The translations under genes were made by a program, and so were the position numbers. The notes below the pieces were generated by a model. That model saw only the letters and a program-made list of their open reading frames with translations. It was not told where the DNA came from and made no database searches. A DNA stretch of 64,000 nt from Bordetella holmesii ATCC 51541 (lineage in GTDB: Bacteria; Pseudomonadota; Gammaproteobacteria; Burkholderiales; Burkholderiaceae_B), in NCBI GenBank assembly GCA_000612485.1, contig CP007494.1:3162001-3226000 (forward strand). Direction: 5' to 3'. The number at the start of each line of letters is the position of its first letter. Position 1 is the first letter of the stretch. Of the stretch, positions 11,895-22,257 are shown in pieces.

Positions 11895-13520
11895 GTGGGC
11901 AACCCAAAGCTGCAGGCGTATCGTGCCAAGCGTGACTTCACCGCCAGCCCCGAACCCCGAGGGGCGGGACGCGCCGCAGGCCAGACGATTTTTGTCGTAC
12001 ACAAACACGCCGCGCGGCGTCTGCACTACGATTTTCGGCTTCAAATCGGTAGCGTGTTGGTCAGCTGGGCCGTCCCTAAAGAGCCTAGTATGGACCCGCA
12101 AGTCAAGCGCCTGGCAGTCAAGGTAGAGGACCACCCGCTTGATTACGCCGATTTCTTCGGCGATATCCCTGCCGGCCAGTATGGCGCGGGTCACGTCGAC
12201 ATCTGGGACCGCGGCCATTGGTCCATGCAAGGCAATCCCGCTCAGGCACTGCAGCGCGGGCATTTGCATTTCCGGCTGCAAGGGCGCCGTCTGCAGGGTG
12301 ACTGGGCGCTCATTCGCACACGGGACGAGCAATGGCTGCTGCGCAAAGTCCAGGATGTGCCGCCCAAACCAGCCGCTCGTACGCTGCCCGGCAAGGCGGC
12401 CTCCATGCCTCGGCAATTGAAACCGCCCCTGGCAACCCTTGCCGATCAGCCGCCTGTCGGCGAAGACTGGCGCTACGAAGTGAAGTACGACGGTTACCGC
12501 ATGCTGTGCGAATTGCGTGATGGCAACGTCCGCTTCATCAGCCGCAATGGCCTGGACTGGACCGCACGGATGCAGCCGCTGGCCACGACGATCCGCGCCT
12601 TGAAGCTGGGCCAAGGTTGGTTGGACGGCGAGGTGGTGGTCTTCAACGAGCAGGGCATTGCCGACTTCCAACTGCTGCAGAAGGCGTTGGATGGCGATGC
12701 TTCATGCCTGCGCTACGTGGTCTTTGACCTGCCCTATTGGGAAGGCAGGGACCTGCGCGGCATACCGTTGTCGCAGCGCCAGCATTGGCTGAGCGTCCTG
12801 CTCGAACGTGCCCCCAGCCCGCTGCGGCTGACCCAGCGGCTGGACATCGCCGACGCGGCGCAAGCCGCACACGCCTGGCTGCAGGCCTGCCAGCTCCAGC
12901 TCGAAGGCCTTATCGCGCTGGTGCAATGGGGGGTGATCGAGCTTCATACCTGGAATTCGCGCGCGCCCAAGACCGAGACCCCGGATCGCCTCATCCTGGA
13001 CCTGGACCCTGGCGACGGCGTCGACTGGCCCACCATTGTGGAGGCCGCGCAATTGGTTCGCGGCCTCATGCAGGAGGTCGGGCTGGTGCCGTTTCTGAAG
13101 TCCACCGGCGGCAAGGGCCTGCATCTGGTCGCGCCGCTCAAGCCCGTGGCCGGCTGGCAAGAAGTCAAGGCGCTGGCGCATGGGCTGGCTGACCGGCTGG
13201 AAAGTGTGCTGCCGGATCGCTTCGTCGCCAACATGGCCAAGGCCAAGCGCGGCGGGCGCATCTTCGTGGACTACCTGCGCAATGGCAAGGCAGCGACGGC
13301 GGTGGCCGCCTTCTCGGTACGCGGCCGCCCAGGCGGCCCGGTCGCCATGCCCTTGCCCTGGGACGTGCTGGATCCGGCCCGCGATCTGCGCACCAACTGC
13401 TTCAATGTGCGCAACGCCCTGGAATGGATCGAGACGCACCCCCATCCATGGGCCGATTACGCCGCCAGCCGCCGCCAGGTCGGCCCCCGCATGCTGGCTC
13501 GCCTTGGGCTGCGCGTCTAA
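11895..13520 (+). pseudogene. ligD: LigD with in-frame internal deletion (phosphoesterase, partial ligase, partial polymerase)
   Basis: A 541-residue frame, whereas complete LigD proteins of this layout have roughly 800 or more. The order seen is a 3'-phosphoesterase domain (about residues 30-155; VHKHAARRLHYDFRLQ) and the start of the ATP-dependent ligase domain with catalytic lysine in YEVKYDGYR (about K197). Ligase motif EGLIA (about residue 341) is followed immediately by LVQWGVIELHTW, deep inside the primase-polymerase domain. The rest of that domain (LILDLDPGDG, KGLHLVAPL, RIFVDYLRN) is intact to the end. Missing are the ligase C-terminal half with the OB-fold and the polymerase N-terminus. 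The start is probably GTG 11895 behind AAGG, with TTG 11886 the alternative. The last four bases overlap the convergent tetR. Ligase activity is unlikely, and I class it as a deletion derivative. Confidence 0.85.
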
Positions 13521-14149
13521 GCGGGTCGCGCCATCAAGGCGCACAGCATTTGCACGTGCCCCTCACGCCACTGGCGATCCTGGGCAATCTCGTCTCGCCC
13601 CGACACCATGCCGGCCACCAGGGCGTGGACGGCGGGCGAAAGCAGCAACCAGGAATGCGCGGCAACGCCGGGGCGGCACAGGCCACGCTCGGCAGCCTGC
13701 TCGAGCAGGTCGGCCAACGCCTCTTGTTGAGCGCGGCTGTCGCGGCCCCACCGTTCGATCAAGTCGGGCAAACGGGCTCCCTCGGCCATCAACAGCCGGA
13801 AGGTGGTCATCAGGGCAGGCTGCTCCAGCGCGGCGTGAATGTGCTGCACCAAACGTTCCGCCAACTCCCGCGACGTGCCGACCCCATCGAGCATGATCTT
13901 CGGATCGATCGCAACTGGCTTGAGCCAATGGTCCAGCAAAGCGGAAAGTACCTCCTCCTTACTCGTGAAATGGACGTAGAGCCCGCCCTTGGACAATTGT
14001 GCCCGCCGCGCAATGTCGTCCATGCGTGTCGCGGCATACCCGCGCGCCGAAAACTCCGCCAGCGCGGCATCTAGTATCTGGCTGACACGCAGCTCGGCGG
14101 GCAGTCGCCGCCGTCCCTTGGAGATGGGGTCGGGTTGTGGATTCGTCAT
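13517..14149 (-). CDS. TetR-family transcriptional regulator
   Basis: A 210-residue protein with an N-terminal TetR helix-turn-helix (RVSQILDAALAEFSARGYA, then MDDIARRAQLSKGGLYVHF) and a helical ligand-binding domain. It is divergent from the four-gene efflux cluster starting at 14540. A perfect 14-bp palindrome lies 41 bases upstream of its start, so it probably represses itself and the efflux genes. The ligand is unknown. Its 3' end overlaps the 3' end of ligD by four bases. Confidence 0.9.
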   Translation of the reverse strand: MTNPQPDPISKGRRRLPAELRVSQILDAALAEFSARGYAATRMDDIARRAQLSKGGLYVHFTSKEEVLSALLDHWLKPVAIDPKIMLDGVGTSRELAERLVQHIHAALEQPALMTTFRLLMAEGARLPDLIERWGRDSRAQQEALADLLEQAAERGLCRPGVAAHSWLLLSPAVHALVAGMVSGRDEIAQDRQWREGHVQMLCALMARPA

Positions 14150-14189
14150 CGCTGATTGAAACTAGGGTTAATTTTCCCGAGCATTACAT

Positions 14190-14203
14190 ACCGACCGGTC
14201 GGT
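14190..14203. promoter_or_regulatory. Palindromic operator, likely TetR site
   Basis: ACCGACCGGTCGGT is a perfect 14-base palindrome between tetR and the efflux operon. Size, symmetry and position fit a TetR-family operator. Binding by the adjacent regulator is inference. Confidence 0.75.
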
Positions 14204-14346
14204 CATTACCTTGATCTGCGTCAAGGCCTGCGACTCCTCGCCGGCCGACAATAGTCAGGCGGACCAAGCCCGTCCGTTACGCCACAGAACGTATCCCCTA
14301 TCAAAGCGGGCGCCCATCGGCGCCGCGACACTGAAGGTGGCAGGCA

Positions 14347-14535
14347 ATGAGCACGTACATCACCGCAACGCAAGGCCATACCGCGCGGGACACCGCACCC
14401 TGGTCTTCGGTGGCAGGTCTGCTGGCAGGGGTGGGGGCTAGTCCTCATCGAGCCAAGCCGGCCCGACGGGGCGCGCCGCGTCGCAGATTCTGCATGCCGC
14501 GTACCGGGCCTGGCCTCTATGTGCTGGAGATATGA
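14347..14535 (+). CDS. Possible small protein ahead of the efflux operon
   Basis: This frame encodes 62 residues beginning MSTYITATQGHTARDTAPW, with a weak GGTGGCAGG upstream and the stop five bases before the next ATG. The N-terminal part has plausible composition; the rest is Arg/Pro-rich like a shadow frame, so this could be the remains of a longer gene. I do not recognise a family. It is listed because the gap between tetR and the efflux gene is otherwise about 390 bases and holds only the palindrome. Confidence 0.25.
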   Translation: MSTYITATQGHTARDTAPWSSVAGLLAGVGASPHRAKPARRGAPRRRFCMPRTGPGLYVLEI

Positions 14536-14539
14536 CATC

Positions 14540-15973
14540 ATGACCCGCCGCCTGCTCAGCCTTGCCATCAGCGCCATCCTGCTGTCTGGCTGCATCTCCC
14601 TGGCGCCCGACTATGAACGCCCGGCGCTGCCAGTGGCAGCAAGCTTCCCGCAGCCATCCGGTTCCCTTACCATTAGTGCGCCTGCCGCTGCCGTCGATTG
14701 GCAATCGTTTTATACCGATCCCCAACTACGCGGCTTGATCACGCAGGCCCTGAACAACAACCGCGACCTGCGGTTGGCCGTTCTGCGTGTCGAAGAGGCG
14801 CGTGCGGCCTATGGCATCGAACGCGCCGGCCTGTTCCCCACGCTTGGGGTGACGGCCGACGGCACGCGCCAGCGCACCCCTGGTGATCTCAACCTGACCG
14901 GACGCTCGGTCACAGGCTCGCAGTATCAGGTCGGACTGGGCATGGCGGCCTGGGAGCTGGACTTCTGGGGCCGGGTGCGAAATTTGAAGGATGCCGCGCT
15001 GGAACAGTACCTCGCCACCGACGCCGCCCAGCGCGCAGCCACGCTTTCGCTCATCAGCGAGGTGGCTGACGGCTATCTCACCCTGCGCGAACTCGATGAA
15101 CGCCTGGCATTGACCCGGACGACCATCGCCACGCGGGCCGAATCACTGCGGATTTTCCGCCGCCGTTTCGAGGTCGGATCGATTTCCAAACTCGACCTGA
15201 CCCAGGTCGAAACCCTGTGGCAGCAGGCCACGGCGTTGGGAGCCGAGCTCGAACGCACCCGGGCCGCGCAACTGCAGGCCCTGCAAGAACTCGTCGGTGA
15301 ACCCATCACTCTGGCAGAAGCGCCCGACGCGTTGACGCATGAGGCGCTGATGCAGGAGCTGCCCGCCGGCCTGCCCTCGGATCTGCTGACCAACCGCCCT
15401 GATATCGTTGCAGCCGAGCATCAGCTAAAGGCCGCCAACGCCAATATCGGTGCGGCACGGGCGGCCTTCTTTCCCCAGATCTCGTTGACGGGCGCGTTCG
15501 GCTCGGCAAGCAGTCAGCTCCACGGGCTGTTCGGCAGCGCAAGCTCAGCCTGGAGTTTTTCGCCCAACCTGAATTTGCCCATCTTTGACGCCGGCCGTCG
15601 GCAATCCAATCTTGAACTGGCTCACGCGCGCCAGCAACAGGCAATCGCCCAGTACGAAAAGACCATACAGACCGTTTTTCGTGAGGTGGCCGACGCGCTG
15701 TCGGCACGTTACTGGTTGGCCGAACAGGTGCAGATCCTGCAGGCCACCGTTCAGGCCCAAGGCGAGCGTGCCCGCCTGGCCCGCCTGCGCTACGACCACG
15801 GTGCCTCGCCCTTTCTCGAAGTCCTGGACGCCCAACGAGATCTGCTGGATGCCCAGCAACAATGGGCCAGCACGCAGCGCGCGCTGTTGTCGAGCCAGGT
15901 CGCGCTGTACGCGGCGTTGGGCGGGGGCACGCACGCGCAAGTCACCGCCCCGGTCCCCACCGATCATCCGTAA
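14540..15973 (+). CDS. NodT/OprM-type outer-membrane efflux lipoprotein
   Basis: A 477-residue outer-membrane factor. It has a lipoprotein signal (lipobox LLSGC, cysteine 18) followed by APDYERP, the hallmark of the OprM/NodT branch. Two repeats carry the coiled-coil barrel signature (AAWELDFWGRVRNLKDAALE; LNLPIFDAGRRQSNLELA). It forms the trimeric exit duct of a tripartite pump. It is first in a tight run with an HlyD-type adaptor, an RbbA-like ABC protein and an ABC-2 permease. ATG 14540 has GGAG ten bases upstream. Confidence 0.9.
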   Translation: MTRRLLSLAISAILLSGCISLAPDYERPALPVAASFPQPSGSLTISAPAAAVDWQSFYTDPQLRGLITQALNNNRDLRLAVLRVEEARAAYGIERAGLFPTLGVTADGTRQRTPGDLNLTGRSVTGSQYQVGLGMAAWELDFWGRVRNLKDAALEQYLATDAAQRAATLSLISEVADGYLTLRELDERLALTRTTIATRAESLRIFRRRFEVGSISKLDLTQVETLWQQATALGAELERTRAAQLQALQELVGEPITLAEAPDALTHEALMQELPAGLPSDLLTNRPDIVAAEHQLKAANANIGAARAAFFPQISLTGAFGSASSQLHGLFGSASSAWSFSPNLNLPIFDAGRRQSNLELAHARQQQAIAQYEKTIQTVFREVADALSARYWLAEQVQILQATVQAQGERARLARLRYDHGASPFLEVLDAQRDLLDAQQQWASTQRALLSSQVALYAALGGGTHAQVTAPVPTDHP

Positions 15974-15986
15974 CGAGGTTTCAACG

Positions 15987-17048
15987 ATGAATGCCCGCAA
16001 AACTCTGCCCTTGGCCATCCTTGCTGTCGTGGCTTTGCTCGGCTACTACGGCTGGCGCAACATCAACGACCGTGGCCCCGGCGAAGGCTTTGTCAGTGGA
16101 AACGGCCGCATCGAAGCCACCGAGATCGACGTCGCAACCAAACTGGCCGGCCGCGTCGATGATGTACTGGTCAACGAAGGCGCGTTCGTCCAGGCCGGTC
16201 AACCGCTGGCACGCATGCAGATCGACACTCTCACGGCGCAGCACGCCGAAGCACGTGCCCAGCATCAGCAAGCCATCAACGCCGCGGCCAGCGCGCGCGC
16301 GCAGGTGGCCCTGCGCAGGAGCGACAAACAGGCCGCACAGGCCGTCGTCGTCCAGCGCGAAAGCGAGCTCGACGCGGCCCGCCGGCGTCTTGCCCGCTCC
16401 CAGACTCTGTCCAAGGAAGGCGCCTCTTCCATTCAGGAACTCGATGATGACCGCGCCCGCGTCCGAAGCGCCGAGGCGGCCGTGGCGGCAGCACGTGCCC
16501 AAGTCGCCGCTGCCGACGCGGCCATCCAGGCGGCCCAGGCCGAGGAGGTGGGCGCGGGATCGGCTATCGACGCCGCCCAAGCCACGGTGGCCCGGGTGCA
16601 GGCCGACATCGCCGACAGCGAATTACGCGCGCCGCGAGCCGGCCGCGTGCAGTATCGCGTCGCCCAGCCGGGCGAAGTGCTGGGTGCCGGCGGCAAGGTC
16701 CTCAACCTGGTCGACCTCTCCGATGTCTATCTGACCTTCTTCCTGCCCGAGCAGGCCGCCGGCAAAGTGGGGCTGGGCACGGAGGTGCGCCTTGTACTCG
16801 ATGCCGCACCTCAGTTCGTCATCCCCGCCTCCGTGAGCTATGTCGCCAGTACGGCGCAGTTCACGCCCAAGACGGTGGAGACGGCCAGCGAACGCCAGAA
16901 ACTGATGTTTCGCGTCCGCGCGCAAATCAGCCCCGAACTGCTGCAACGCCACCTCACCCAGGTCAAGACCGGCCTGCCCGGCGTGGCCTGGATCAAGCTC
17001 GACCCTGACACGGGCTGGCCCGCCAATCTGCAAGTCAAGGTACCGTGA
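15987..17048 (+). CDS. HlyD/YhiI-type periplasmic adaptor
   Basis: A 353-residue membrane-fusion protein. It has an N-terminal membrane anchor ([17 protein letters not shown]), a biotinyl-lipoyl half-motif ([20 protein letters not shown]), and a long alanine-rich coiled coil (about residues 85-210). The second lipoyl half and beta-barrel follow ([20 protein letters not shown]). It starts 13 bases after the outer-membrane gene, with GAGG upstream. Its stop overlaps the next start by one base (TGATG). In E. coli the matching gene order is yhiI-rbbA-yhhJ. Confidence 0.9.
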   Translation: MNARKTLPLAILAVVALLGYYGWRNINDRGPGEGFVSGNGRIEATEIDVATKLAGRVDDVLVNEGAFVQAGQPLARMQIDTLTAQHAEARAQHQQAINAAASARAQVALRRSDKQAAQAVVVQRESELDAARRRLARSQTLSKEGASSIQELDDDRARVRSAEAAVAAARAQVAAADAAIQAAQAEEVGAGSAIDAAQATVARVQADIADSELRAPRAGRVQYRVAQPGEVLGAGGKVLNLVDLSDVYLTFFLPEQAAGKVGLGTEVRLVLDAAPQFVIPASVSYVASTAQFTPKTVETASERQKLMFRVRAQISPELLQRHLTQVKTGLPGVAWIKLDPDTGWPANLQVKVP

Positions 17049-19777
17049 TGGACAAACCCGTCGCCCGGCTTGAGCACGTCAGCCAGCACTATGGCAAGAC
17101 CGCCGCGCTCGATGACGTGAGCCTGGACTTCCCTGCCGCGCGCATGGTGGGCCTGATCGGCCCGGATGGGGTTGGCAAATCCAGCCTGCTGGCATTGGTC
17201 GCCGGCTCGCGCGCCGTGCAGCAAGGCAGCGTCACGGTGCTGGGCGCAGACATGGCCAATGCGCGCTATCGCGAACAGGTTTGCCCGCGTATTGCCTATA
17301 TGCCGCAAGGGTTGGGAAAAAATCTCTACCCCACGCTGTCGGTCGAAGAAAACCTGCAATTCTTCGGCCGTCTGTTCGGCCATGATGCCGCCGAGCGCCG
17401 CCGGCGCATCGACGACCTCACCCGGGCCACCGGCCTGGAATCCTTCTTGCAGCGGCCAGCCGGCAAACTCTCCGGGGGCATGAAGCAGAAGCTGGGCCTG
17501 TGCTGCGCCCTCATTCACGACCCCGATCTGCTCATCCTGGACGAACCTACCACGGGGGTCGACCCGCTAGCCCGTGCCCAATTCTGGGACCTCATCAACG
17601 ACATTCGCCAGGACCGCCCCGGCATGAGCGTCATCGTGGCCACCGCCTATATGGACGAGGCTCAGGGCTTTGACTGGCTCATCGCCATGGACGCCGGACG
17701 CGTGCTGGCCACCGGCACCCCCGCCGAACTGCTCTCGTCTACGGGCAGCACCTCGCTTGAAGAAGCCTTCATCGCGCTGTTGCCCGAAGAACGCAAGCAA
17801 GGGCACCAACCCGTGGTGATCCAGCCCCTGGCCGTCGACGAGGCCGCCGACGTCGCCATCGAGGCACGCGACCTTACCATGCGTTTTGGCGACTTCGTCG
17901 CCGTCGACCATGTCAATTTCCGTATCCGCAAAGGCGAGATTTTCGGGTTCCTCGGCTCCAATGGTTGCGGCAAGTCCACCACCATGAAGATGCTGACGGG
18001 ACTGCTGCCGGCCAGCGAAGGCCAAGCCTGGTTGTTCGGCCATGAAGTCGATCCCCGCGACATCGATACTCGCCGCCGGGTGGGTTATATGTCACAAGCA
18101 TTCTCTTTGTATGGCGAGCTCACCGTAAGGCAGAACCTCGTGCTGCACGCGCGCCTGTTTCATGTGCCCGAAGCGGCCATCGCCGACCGCGTGAAAGAGA
18201 TGGTCGAACGCTTCGACCTCGCCGCCGTGCTCGACAGTGTTCCGGACAGCCTGCCGCTGGGTGTGCGCCAGCGACTTTCGCTGGCTGTGGCCATGGTACA
18301 CAAGCCCGAACTGCTCATCCTCGATGAACCCACCTCCGGCGTGGACCCGGTCGCGCGCGAAAACTTCTGGCGCCTGTTGATCGACCTGGCGCGCCAGGAC
18401 ATGGTCACGATCTTCATTTCCACCCACTTCATGAACGAAGCCCAGCGCTGCGACAGAATCTCGCTCATGCATGCCGGTAAGGTGTTGGTGAGCGACACCC
18501 CGCAGGCCATCATCGAGCAATGTGGAGCAGCCACGCTCGAAGAGGCGTTCATCGACTACCTGGTGCAAGCCGGGGCCGGCACACAAGTCCCACCCGAAAC
18601 CGCATCCGCAGCCGTGCCATCGCCACCTCCCGCGCCGGCTCACACCCTGCGAGGATTTCACTTCAGCCGGGCCGCCAGCTACATGTGGCGCGAGGCGCTT
18701 GAGCTGCGCCGCGACCCGGTGCGAGCCACGCTCGCGCTGGTGGGCTCCTTGATCCTGATGTTCGTGATGGGTTTCGGCATCAGTATGGACGTGGAGGATC
18801 TGCGCTATGCCGTACTGGACCGCGATCAGACTGGCTTGAGCCATGACTACGCATTGAATCTGTCCGGCTCGCGCTATTTCATCGAGCAGTCGCCGATCAC
18901 CGACTACTCGGATATGGACCAACGCATGCGCGCCGGAAAGCTGGCGCTGGCCATAGAGATTCCCGTCGGCTTCGCGCGCGATGTGCAGCGCGGCAAGCCC
19001 GCGCAGATCGGCGTCTGGATAGACGGGGCGATGCCGCAGCGCGCCGAGACCGTGCGCGGCTATGTGCAAGGCATGCATCAAGGCTGGTTGCTCGATCAGG
19101 CGCGCAAGCAATCCGGCTCTTCAGCCCATCTGGCCGTCAGCACCGAGGCCCGCTTTCGCTATAACCCGGATGTGCGCAGCCTGCCGGCCATGGTGCCGGC
19201 AGTCATCCCTTTGCTGTTGCTGATGATGCCCGCCATGCTCACCGCGCTTTCGGTCGTGCGCGAAAAAGAGCTGGGCTCCATCATCAACCTCTACGTCACG
19301 CCGGTCTCGCGCCTGGAATTTCTCCTCGGCAAGCAGGCGCCTTACGTCGCGCTGGCCATGCTCAACTTCCTGCTCATGGTCTTGCTGGCCGTGACGGTAT
19401 TCGGCGTACCGATTACGGGAAGTTTCGTCACCCTGCTGTTGGCCGCGCTTGTCTACAGTGTCATCGCCACGGCCATAGGGTTACTCGCCTCGACGTTCAC
19501 GCGCAGCCAGATCGCCGCGCTGTTTTTCACCATGATGGGCACCATGGTGCCTGCCGTGCAGTTCGCCGGCCTGATCAACCCGGTCTCATCGCTCGAAGGT
19601 GGCGGCCGCCTGATTGGCCAGATCTATCCGGCCACGCATATGCTGACCATCTCACGCGGCGTATTCAGCAAGGCCTTGCATATGCACGACCTCTACAGCG
19701 CCTTCTGGCCGCTGCTGCTTGCCGTGCCCATCATTCTGGGCGTTTCGGTCTTGCTACTCAAAAAGCAGGAGGTGTGA
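17048..19777 (+). CDS. RbbA-like fused ABC transporter (two ATPase domains plus permease)
   Basis: A protein of about 909 residues. The first ATPase domain has Walker [10 protein letters not shown], signature LSGGMKQ and Walker [11 protein letters not shown]. The second has GSNGCGKST, a degenerate signature LPLGVRQR and [10 protein letters not shown]. An ABC-2 permease domain with about six membrane segments follows (from about residue 555; [20 protein letters not shown]). This is the layout of RbbA/YhiH, described as a ribosome-associated ATPase but genetically part of an efflux cluster. ATG 17048 overlaps the adaptor stop by one base; GTG 17045 is possible. It most likely powers export with the next permease. 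Confidence 0.9.
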   Translation: MDKPVARLEHVSQHYGKTAALDDVSLDFPAARMVGLIGPDGVGKSSLLALVAGSRAVQQGSVTVLGADMANARYREQVCPRIAYMPQGLGKNLYPTLSVEENLQFFGRLFGHDAAERRRRIDDLTRATGLESFLQRPAGKLSGGMKQKLGLCCALIHDPDLLILDEPTTGVDPLARAQFWDLINDIRQDRPGMSVIVATAYMDEAQGFDWLIAMDAGRVLATGTPAELLSSTGSTSLEEAFIALLPEERKQGHQPVVIQPLAVDEAADVAIEARDLTMRFGDFVAVDHVNFRIRKGEIFGFLGSNGCGKSTTMKMLTGLLPASEGQAWLFGHEVDPRDIDTRRRVGYMSQAFSLYGELTVRQNLVLHARLFHVPEAAIADRVKEMVERFDLAAVLDSVPDSLPLGVRQRLSLAVAMVHKPELLILDEPTSGVDPVARENFWRLLIDLARQDMVTIFISTHFMNEAQRCDRISLMHAGKVLVSDTPQAIIEQCGAATLEEAFIDYLVQAGAGTQVPPETASAAVPSPPPAPAHTLRGFHFSRAASYMWREALELRRDPVRATLALVGSLILMFVMGFGISMDVEDLRYAVLDRDQTGLSHDYALNLSGSRYFIEQSPITDYSDMDQRMRAGKLALAIEIPVGFARDVQRGKPAQIGVWIDGAMPQRAETVRGYVQGMHQGWLLDQARKQSGSSAHLAVSTEARFRYNPDVRSLPAMVPAVIPLLLLMMPAMLTALSVVREKELGSIINLYVTPVSRLEFLLGKQAPYVALAMLNFLLMVLLAVTVFGVPITGSFVTLLLAALVYSVIATAIGLLASTFTRSQIAALFFTMMGTMVPAVQFAGLINPVSSLEGGGRLIGQIYPATHMLTISRGVFSKALHMHDLYSAFWPLLLAVPIILGVSVLLLKKQEV

Positions 19778-19780
19778 GTC

Positions 19781-20908
19781 ATGGGGCGTCACATTGCCAA
19801 CATTTACCGCCTGGGCATCAAGGAGCTCTGGAGCCTGGCGCGCGACCCCATGATGCTGATCCTGATCGGGGTGTCCTTCACCATCATGATCTACACGGCC
19901 GCAACGGCCGTGCCGGAGTCCTTGCACAACGCGCCCATCGCCGTGGTCGACGAAGACAGCTCACCCATGTCGCAGCGCATCGTCTCGGCCTTTTATCCTC
20001 CACACTTCACCCCGCCGGCCCACGTCTCGGCCGCCGAGGCCGATGCAGGCATGGACCGCGGGCTCTACACCTTCTGGATCAACATTCCGCCCAACTTCCA
20101 GCGCGACGTACTTGCCGGACGTCCCGCCGAGATCCAGCTCAATATCGATGCCACACGGATGAGTCAGGCGTTCACCGGCAGCGGCTACATCCAGCAGATC
20201 ATCAGCGACGAGGTCAACGCCTTCGTCAAGCGCTACCGTAAGGCCGATACCCCGCCCGTGGATCTGGCGATACGCATGCGCTTTAATCCCAATCTCACCC
20301 AGGCCTGGTTCGGCGCCATGATGGAGATCATCAACAACGTCACGATGCTGTCCATCATCCTGACCGGGGCCGCACTGATCCGCGAGCGCGAACACGGCAC
20401 CATCGAACACCTGCTGGTCATGCCGGTCACACCGGCTGAAATCATGTTGGGCAAGGTCTGGTCCATGGGGTTGGTCGTGCTGGTGGCCGCCGGCCTGTCG
20501 CTGACCTTCGTCGTGCGCGGAGCGCTGCACATCCCCATCGAGGGCTCGATTGTCCTTTTTCTTGTGGGTGCGGCGTTGCACCTGTTTGCCACGACCTCCA
20601 TGGGGATTTTCCTGGCCACGCTGGCCCGCAGCATGCCGCAGTTCGGCATGCTGCTGGTGCTGGTTCTGCTGCCCCTGCAGATGCTCTCCGGCGGCAATAC
20701 GCCACGCGAAAGCATGCCGCAATTCGTCCAGGACATCATGCTGGCCGCTCCCACCACACACTTTGTGGAGCTGGGACAGGCTATCCTGTATCGAGGCGCG
20801 GGGCTGAACGTGGTGTGGGTGCCCTTCCTGGCGCTGCTGATCATCGGCAGCGTGCTGTTCGCCTTCTCGCTTGGACGTTTTCGCAAAACCCTCAGTCAGC
20901 TTGCCTGA
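19781..20908 (+). CDS. ABC-2 type permease (YhhJ-like)
   Basis: A 375-residue membrane protein with one N-terminal segment, a periplasmic loop of about 140 residues and five C-terminal segments. The ABC-2 motif REREHGTIEHLLVMPVTPAE is clear. It starts three bases after the RbbA-like gene, behind AGGAGG, and completes the exporter (adaptor, fused ABC protein, second permease, outer-membrane duct). The substrate is unknown; related systems are drug or toxic-compound exporters. Confidence 0.9.
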   Translation: MGRHIANIYRLGIKELWSLARDPMMLILIGVSFTIMIYTAATAVPESLHNAPIAVVDEDSSPMSQRIVSAFYPPHFTPPAHVSAAEADAGMDRGLYTFWINIPPNFQRDVLAGRPAEIQLNIDATRMSQAFTGSGYIQQIISDEVNAFVKRYRKADTPPVDLAIRMRFNPNLTQAWFGAMMEIINNVTMLSIILTGAALIREREHGTIEHLLVMPVTPAEIMLGKVWSMGLVVLVAAGLSLTFVVRGALHIPIEGSIVLFLVGAALHLFATTSMGIFLATLARSMPQFGMLLVLVLLPLQMLSGGNTPRESMPQFVQDIMLAAPTTHFVELGQAILYRGAGLNVVWVPFLALLIIGSVLFAFSLGRFRKTLSQLA

Positions 20909-20947
20909 CCCGGGCTCCTCCTTTTTACCTTAGTGCAAGGACGGATC

Positions 20948-21418
20948 ATGAAGAAAACCGCTTCACAACCCAGCAACCCTCCTGCGGCGTCTCTTTTTGC
21001 CGCCAATCTCGCGTATTGTCAGCGCTTGGCCACTCTGGCGCAGGAAAGCCAGGGCCGGTGGGCCGCGCTGGCGCAGCAGATCTGGCGCGACCACGCCAGC
21101 CAGTACCAGGCTACCCTGGCCCCCTTGGCCCAGACGCAAGAATGGCAGGCGCTCGCGCCCGCAATCGGCGATCTCGCGCGCAACCAATGGCAGGCACGCC
21201 TGAACACCACCTCCGCCCTCGTGCACACCGTTTTGTCCGAGCAGGCTGCCCTGGCCGCAGGGGTGTCCCAGGCGGCGAATGCATGGCTGCAGGACGCGGG
21301 CGACGCCTGCAATGGCCTGAGCGGCTCGCCGGCTGGCAAGGTCTGGGCCGCCTTGGCCGAACAGATGAGCGCTGCCACCCAGTCGCTGCAGGCCATGGGA
21401 GCGCGCGATGAACGCTAA
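20948..21418 (+). CDS. Phasin-like polyhydroxyalkanoate granule protein
   Basis: A 156-residue, Ala/Gln-rich, wholly helical protein without a signal peptide (SLFAANLAYCQRLATLAQES; WAALAEQMSAATQSLQAMG). Composition and size fit phasins that coat PHA granules. The call is supported by the next gene, which overlaps by 11 bases and resembles acetoacetyl-CoA reductase. ATG 20948 follows AAGGA. Sequence alone would leave the family uncertain. Confidence 0.6.
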   Translation: MKKTASQPSNPPAASLFAANLAYCQRLATLAQESQGRWAALAQQIWRDHASQYQATLAPLAQTQEWQALAPAIGDLARNQWQARLNTTSALVHTVLSEQAALAAGVSQAANAWLQDAGDACNGLSGSPAGKVWAALAEQMSAATQSLQAMGARDER

Positions 21419-22151
21419 GCTCACGGCGTTGGTCACCGGGGGCATGGGCGCGCTGGGCCAGGCGATCGCCCACGCCCTGGATGACGCCGGGCATCGCGTC
21501 ATTGTCACCTGCCATCGGCGCGGCCCTGCCACCCAGGCGCGGTTACGCGAACACAAAGCTGCCGGGCGCGAATTTCTGGCCTATGCGGTGGACGTCGCCG
21601 ACCACGCCAGTTGCCGGCAGTTGGCCGAACAACTGGCCGCCGACGGGCTGGCCGTCGATATTCTGGTCAACAACGCGGGTCTGACTCGCGATGCCAGCCT
21701 GCGCAAGATGCTCCCCCAAGACTGGACCGACGTGCTGCGCACCAATCTTGACTCCATGTTCAATATGACCCAGCCCTTTGTCGAAGGCATGACCGCACGC
21801 GGCTGGGGCCGCATCGTCAATATTTCGTCGTCGGTCAACGGTTTCAAGGGCGCATTCGGGCAAACCAACTACGCGGCCGCCAAAGCCGGCATACATGGTT
21901 TCACCAAATCACTGGCGTTGGAAGTCGCACGCAAGGGCGTGACGGTCAATACGGTGTCGCCAGGCTATCTGGATTCACCCATGGTGTCGGCCGTCCCCCC
22001 CGACGTGCTGCGCGACAACGTGCTGCCACAGATACCGGTGGGCCGTCTGGGCAAGCCGCAGGAGATCGCCGCTCTGGTGGCGTTCATCTGCGGCGACCTG
22101 GCCGGCTTCATGACCGGCAGCAACGTCGCCATGAACGGTGGCCAGTATTGA
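21408..22151 (+). CDS. phaB: Acetoacetyl-CoA reductase (PhaB/FabG family)
   Basis: A 247-residue short-chain dehydrogenase. It has the nucleotide-binding TGGMGALGQAIA, the structural NNAG motif (VNNAGLTRDASLRKM), and a catalytic Ser with YAAAK (TNYAAAKAGIHGFTKSLA). PhaB reduces acetoacetyl-CoA with NADPH to (R)-3-hydroxybutyryl-CoA for polyhydroxybutyrate synthesis. The RDASLRKM and FNMTQPFVEGM segments are closer to PhaB than to fatty-acid FabG. It overlaps the phasin-like gene by 11 bases, suggesting coupling. Confidence 0.78.
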   Translation: MNAKLTALVTGGMGALGQAIAHALDDAGHRVIVTCHRRGPATQARLREHKAAGREFLAYAVDVADHASCRQLAEQLAADGLAVDILVNNAGLTRDASLRKMLPQDWTDVLRTNLDSMFNMTQPFVEGMTARGWGRIVNISSSVNGFKGAFGQTNYAAAKAGIHGFTKSLALEVARKGVTVNTVSPGYLDSPMVSAVPPDVLRDNVLPQIPVGRLGKPQEIAALVAFICGDLAGFMTGSNVAMNGGQY

Positions 22152-22257
22152 TGGGCTCAGCCGTGGAGGCTTGCGCCGCGTCAAGCATGGCCACGGTTCA
22201 CGGGCTTAGAATAAATACGCGGGTTCCTTTTTACATAACACTCACATAGAGGTCGCC

